Assembly: GCF_040958095.1 (NCBI RefSeq)
Contig: NC_091175.1
Span: 18,326,195 to 18,390,194, forward strand
From: Procambarus clarkii
Taxonomy: Eukaryota > Arthropoda > Malacostraca > Decapoda > Cambaridae
Length of the DNA stretch: 64,000 bases
Direction of reading: 5' to 3'
In this document: positions 58,771-64,000 of the stretch, in pieces
How the letters are laid out: the number at the start of each line of letters is the position of its first letter
How positions within the stretch are numbered: the first letter of the stretch is position 1
Translations under genes and position numbers: made by a program
The notes under the pieces: model-generated
Seen by the model: the letters and a program-made list of their open reading frames with translations, nothing else
What the model was told of the DNA's origin: nothing
Databases searched by the model: none

Positions 58771-59040
58771 CTAGGCTTCTCTGTTTGCCATGAACCCGTA
58801 TGGTGGCTTGTCCACATCAAACACTTCGCAACCGGATTTAAACTTGTCCGGATGCTGTAAGCACACAAAGGAAGGTAAGGTAATTATGAGGAGAAAGTAC
58901 TGAACCATTACGAAAATATAAAACTTGAAAGGGGCATGAGGATAAGGATTTAGGATGGGACTAGGGAAATGAATGGTGCCCAACCATTTGGTCGGTATGG
59001 CATTGAATGTCAACCTGCAAGAAGCGAGAACGTTGCTCTA
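58771..59040 (-). other. Unidentified frame conserved in both duplicates
   Basis: The minus strand reads FYIFVMVQYFLLIITLPSFV, then LQHPDKFKSGCEVFDVDKPP and YGFMANREA-stop. The sister copy (54890-55079, minus) keeps a similar frame. Both have a possible acceptor (TGCTTACAG or TGTTTGCAG) before the HPDKFKSGCE segment. It could be a C-terminal exon of an unknown gene or repeat coding. I do not recognise it. Confidence 0.35.
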
Positions 59041-59130
59041 CCGTCCAGTCCAAATGGCTGGGTTTCGACGTTATAACGTGATTAAAAAAGTAAAATATAA
59101 CGATATGTTGTCAGAGTGCGTGTTTGTTGG

Positions 59131-60195
59131 TGTTACGGCCACAATGGGTCGTAACCGGGTTCTTTGCTGGTGGAACTAATGTTCTGATATCCGGCCCCAA
59201 GTTAGTAGTGGCTTTCAAGGAGTGAGCTCGGTAATGCAAGTAAAACACAATGAGGGAGGTGCATTGAATACGACACTTCATCAATTATCAATATATTCAC
59301 ATATAATCACTTTTCCATCACCTCATATATAATCCTAAAGGAAGTATTACTACACTTAATATGTACACAAGTGTCTCTCTCATAGGACACTAAACGCTCC
59401 TCGAAGCTCAATCGATGCAGTCTTGTCAGCTACCGTGTTTCCCCAACACACAGTACCGTCCTCAACCAGTACTGGGAAACACCAACGAGTCTACCCTGGC
59501 CACGGGCCAGCCAAAACCCAGTCTCACTAGGTGCTCTTCGTGCACGCCCACAATCACTCTCCAGCCTGGTGCTGGCAGAGAACATCAGCTTCGCGCTGCT
59601 GGGCCTCTTCACGTACAAATACAAGGGCAGCGAACCCCTGGCAGGAGCTTCTTGCAACTCGCTGGTTACGCTCCTCCGTAGTACCTTACTGTCAGTCGTC
59701 TCTTCCGTTAGCCAGTCCCGGGTACGCCGAATTCTGTCACTGACACTTCACAGGCAGACCATACAACACTACACAGTTCTACTACGGCGGCGGCTCACTG
59801 CTTCCGTAAAGCAGAATGGAGTAGAGAGATATTGGCTGCCCTGAGTAGACTGACTGTCCTCGTACCACAGCAGCCCTACGTCGACTCTGTGGATGCAGAC
59901 ACATCATCAGTACACTGGTCAGTACATGGGACACTAGGAAACATCACTTACGTACTCTGACATAGACATACAACTCCTACAACAGATGGCGCTGATTTTC
60001 TAGGCGCCACCTCACCAGAGGTCAACGCCAGCTACCTCTCGAGCTGACTAGGACAGGAATCTAGTGCCTCTTGCTGGTATAATCCTGTCACCACTAGATA
60101 GCGTCGTCCAAATTGTGGGGGGTTTCGGGAGCGGACTCACAGATGGCATTGACGTCGCTGTTCCATGCTCCGACGATGGAATCGGGCTCGTAACA
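59131..60195 (+). mobile_element. Solo LTR-like insertion, 1065 bp
   Basis: It begins TGTTACGGCCACAATGGG and ends GGGCTCGTAACA. Flanks are GTTGG and GCTGG (5-bp duplication with one mismatch). It is absent from the duplicated sister segment at 55.2 kb, which gives the empty site. No coding sequence is convincing. Confidence 0.75.
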
Positions 60196-60712
60196 GCTGG
60201 AAATATAATTTATTATGTGATTCGCCATTCTTGTTTGATGGTTTTGCTTTCTCGGCTGGTCGACCCATCCGTGACAGTCAACAGCCTAGTTACGTCCACT
60301 GAAGCTGACACCAACCTAGTTTTGACCAGGGAGAGCTGTCAACAGCCATGGGCCGCTATCAACAACAAAGCCTTGACTACGGAAGCTGTCATTAGCCAAA
60401 GTATTTATTTCCCAAGGTTATGAAGACGATGTAACGCCATAATATTTCGTGACACGTCAACCCCCCTGCCCCTCTGATTAATGTAAGGGGTCGATGAACG
60501 CTTATTCATTTTATACTGGATGAAGGGAGCTATGTTTGCCTTCCACAGCCACACCCAGGCAACGAAAACAGCTCCACGGTACGAGCCACTTGCCTTGTTG
60601 ATCTAGTTGTGTATTGAAGCTAAAGTGTTAGGGTCGGTGTTGGGACCAGTGTTAACGGGCAGTGTTGGTGTCAGTGTTGAGGCTAGTTTTGGGGCCAGTG
60701 TTGGTGTAGGAG

Positions 60713-61264
<552 letters not shown>

Positions 61265-61539
61265 GTAAGTGTGACCCAGTATGTCCTGTGTCCTATGATC
61301 ACATATGTAGACAAGTATATGCGTGAAGAATATGCGTTATATTAGCTTTTCCAGTTTTATTAAAATTTCCTTGCATATCAAAATATTAAAGTATTGAATG
61401 ATTGCTTGAGTAATTATTAAATATTTGTCGAGCTTTACTTATTTCTGTCAATTTTTGATGAATAATGAGCCTACTTTGGTGATATAGGAATCTTCACAGG
61501 AATAAATAAAACGAAAATTATGTTATATATAAATATATA

Positions 61540-61667
<128 letters not shown>

Positions 61668-61702
61668 TTATATCACGAAAATAAACAAGTGATTAAAAAG
61701 TG

Positions 61703-61848
61703 AGTGTCAGACCACGGAGGAAAATTGAAACAGGAATTTCCTTAAGTACTTTCGTATATTAATACATCTTCACTTCTTCTGAAGATGTATTAATATACGA
61801 AAGTACTTAAGGAAATTCCTGTTTCAATTTTCCTCCGTGGTCTGACAC
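61703..61848. repeat. Near-perfect palindrome
   Basis: Arms of about 70 bp (GTGTCAGACCACGGAGGAAA ... ATTAATACATCTTC) around a 6-nt centre. It borders the Penelope-like material and shares sequence with its N-terminal frame. Confidence 0.8.
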
Positions 61849-61859
61849 TGTCATATATA

Positions 61860-62320
61860 TATATATTAGTATATTTTGGTAGCAGTCTTTCCTGTAGACA
61901 TATATTATTAAATATGACCGAAAAAGTAAGATTAATAATTCTAACACGAATTTTCTCAATATTTCTTACGTTTCTTTTTACTGTCGATGGTAATTGAAAA
62001 ATCAATTCTCCAAAATTCATTTTATTTCTAGTCTGACGCGACGCTTGAACGCGTTTCGTAATAACTTATTACATTTTCAAAGACTTTAGTTTACACACAC
62101 AACTGTAACCTGAAAATACTAAACAGAGTTTTACTTATGCTAACACTAAACAGCTTATCTGTCTTATATACTCGCACTTGGGTGAGGTGATATGGTGCAA
62201 CAGTTTTGGATGAGATGAACAAACGTTTGACAAACACAAGACAGAACACGGAACAATGGGTATTTATTGGTTATATGAGAGCATAAGAATGGAAGTAACT
62301 GCAAAGGGCTTATTGGCCCA
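61860..62320 (-). mobile_element. Penelope-like 3' region and partial second unit
   Basis: Downstream of the element (minus strand) lies a frame starting MNFGELIFQLPSTVKRNVRN (62020), which resembles the N-terminal reading of Penelope-like ORFs. A tandem head-to-tail arrangement with a truncated second unit fits this. The upstream stretch has TTACGAAACGCGTT. Confidence 0.55.
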
Positions 62321-62559
62321 TACTTCCTCTTGATGCTTCTATATTGGTACGGAGTCTTGAAGTGGGGAGAATATAGTTGTGCATTAATTGGCTGTTGATT
62401 GCTGGTGTTGACTTTTTGATGTGTAGTGCCTCACAGATGTCGAGCCGCCTGCTATCGCAATATCTATTGATGATTTCTTTGTTGTTTGTTAAGACTTCTC
62501 TGGTGATGGTCTGGTTGTGGGAAGAGATTATATGTTCCTTAATGGAGCCCCTGTTGCTT

Positions 62560-64000
62560 ATGCATTGTTAATCGCCTGGAAAGATATGTTGTTGTCTTGC
62601 CTATGTACTGAGTTCTTTGGGGCTTTTACTCCCCAAGTGGACATTTGAAGCCATAGACGACGTTGGTCTCCTTTAAGGCGTTCTGCTTTGTGTCTGGAGA
62701 GTTTTCCATGAGTGGGTTGGCCGTTTTTTTGGTTTTATAGTAAATCGTCAATTGTATCTTCTGATTTTTGTCTGTAGGGATAATGTTCCTATTAACAATA
62801 TCTTTCAGGACCCTTTCTTCCGTTTTATGAGCTGTCGAAAGAAGTTCCTGTAAAATATTCTAATAGGGGGTACAGGGTTTTGTGTTAGTTGACTCTTCAG
62901 AGGTTGCATGGCGTTTCACCTTTCTTTTTATGATGTCGTCAACGAAACTATTGAAGAAGCCTTTGTTGACTAGGACCTGCCTTACCCTACTGAGTTCTTC
63001 ATCGACTTGCTTCCATCCTGAGCTGTGGCTGAGAGCATGGTCGACGTAAGTGTTGACAACACTCCTCTTGTACCTGTCTGGGCAGTCACTGTTGGCATTG
63101 AGGTACATTCCTATGTTTGTTTCCTTAGTGTAGACTGCAGTGTGGAAACCTCCGCTCCTTTCCGTGACTGATACATCTAGAAAGGGCAGCTTCCCATCCT
63201 TCTCCATCCCGTAAGTGAAACTCAACACAGAATTCCGCTCGAATGCCTCCTTCAGCTCCTGCAGACGTCTGACATCAGGTACCTGTGTAAAAATGTTGTC
63301 AACATTCCTGCAGTATATGGCAGGTTTCAAGTTCATGTCAACTAAGACCTTCTGTTCGATGGTACCCATGTAGAAGTTCGCAAACAGGACACCTAGGGGA
63401 GAACCCATGGCAACCCCATCTACTTGCTTATGCATGTGCCCATCAGGGCTCAAGAAGGGTGCCTCTTTAGTACAAGCTTGGAGTAGTTTCCTTAGAATGT
63501 TTTCTGGTATGTCAAGAGGAGTACAAAGCTGGATCACGATACACTCTGTGCGCTATCATCCCGATTGTTTCATCCACAGGTACGCTGGTAAACAGTGATT
63601 CTACGTCCAACGAGGCTCTTATCCCTGTGGCCCGTGTTCCCCGCAGTAAGTCAACAAATTCCTTTGGAGACTTCAGGCTGAAAGCACAAGGTACATAAGG
63701 AGTCAGCAAGCCGTTGAGTCGCTTCGCGAGTCTGTACGTGGGTGTGGGTATCTGGCTGATGATTGGCCGAAGTGGGTTTCCAGGCTTGTGTGTCTTGACA
63801 TTTCCATACGCATACCCAGGTTTGTATTCCCAATAATCTTTGGCAGGTGAAGTCCGGATTTCTTGGCGTTCACAGTTTCGATCAATCTGTTTACCTTTGT
63901 TTTTAATTCGGCTGAAGTGTCCTTCGTTACCCTCTGGAATTTAGTTTGGTCAGAGAGTATGAGGTTCATTTTCGCCAGATATTCGTCTTTCTTAAGAATG
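62560..64000 (-). mobile_element. Penelope-like element, RT plus GIY-YIG, degenerate
   Basis: On the minus strand, pieces of one protein follow in order but in several frames: a linker region (63969-63703), ASLDVESLFTSVPVDETIG (63650-63540), DGVAMGSPLGVLFANFYMG (near 63400), YCRNVDNIF (about 63325; relatives have Y-V-D-D, here an aspartate is Asn), then NVVYGFKCPLGE, a stop, and QYIGKTTTYLSRRLTMHKQQ (about 62680-62560), the GIY-YIG endonuclease. Frameshifts, the stop and the catalytic change make it inactive. The 5' part lies beyond the window. Confidence 0.88.

Overview
The window is animal nuclear DNA, most likely from a decapod crustacean and probably a crayfish. That placement is an inference from three things: short exons in long AT-rich introns, very dense (TA)n and (TG)n tracts, and a repeat mix of non-LTR retrotransposons with a characteristic tail, Penelope-like and DIRS elements, tRNA-derived SINEs and TTAGG-type motifs. 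No prokaryotic features are present, and most of the longer open frames are microsatellite or repeat artefacts.

Two host gene loci can be rebuilt. (1) Positions 7629-33396, minus strand: a complete heparan sulfate 2-O-sulfotransferase gene (Hs2st) with eight coding exons, a deduced 369 residues, all intron phases agreeing. It keeps the PAPS-binding loop, the catalytic His pair and four cysteines at the spacing of the vertebrate enzyme. One of its introns is a GC-AG intron. A decayed second copy of the last exon lies just upstream of the real one, and a repeat ends four bases into the exon 4 donor. A GC-rich segment near 36 kb may hold a non-coding first exon.

(2) Positions 43.7-61.3 kb, plus strand: a tandem cluster of gustatory-receptor-family (7tm_7) chemoreceptor genes. 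Copy 1 can be read as five exons (43727-51202, 428 residues) ending in the diagnostic TM7 motif (TSYLAIILQF). Copy 2 (55791-57877) has exons 1-3 but no visible C-terminal exons. Copy 3 (60713-61264) has exons 1-2 and then runs into a Penelope-like element. Exon 2 is nearly identical in copies 1 and 3 although the rest has diverged, which points to gene conversion. Copies 2 and 3 lie on a segmental duplication; one side carries a 1065-bp solo-LTR-like insertion and a hugely expanded (TA)n tract.

The rest is mobile DNA and its debris. The main items are: a DIRS-type element at 28669-33093 inside Hs2st intron 1, with inverted terminal repeats, an internal complementary region and a broken tyrosine recombinase, itself split by an LTR-like insertion that contains a TTAA-flanked piggyBac-like element; smaller DIRS-derived foldback copies at 3.9 and 18.2 kb; a train of 5'-truncated LINEs at 37.4-40.2 kb and another at 52.4-54.4 kb, each bounded by (AC)n; a hAT remnant in a receptor intron; a Penelope-like element at 61.9-64.0 kb; several MITE-like palindromes; tRNA-derived SINEs; and minisatellites at 10.2, 36.7, 45.1 and 52.2 kb.
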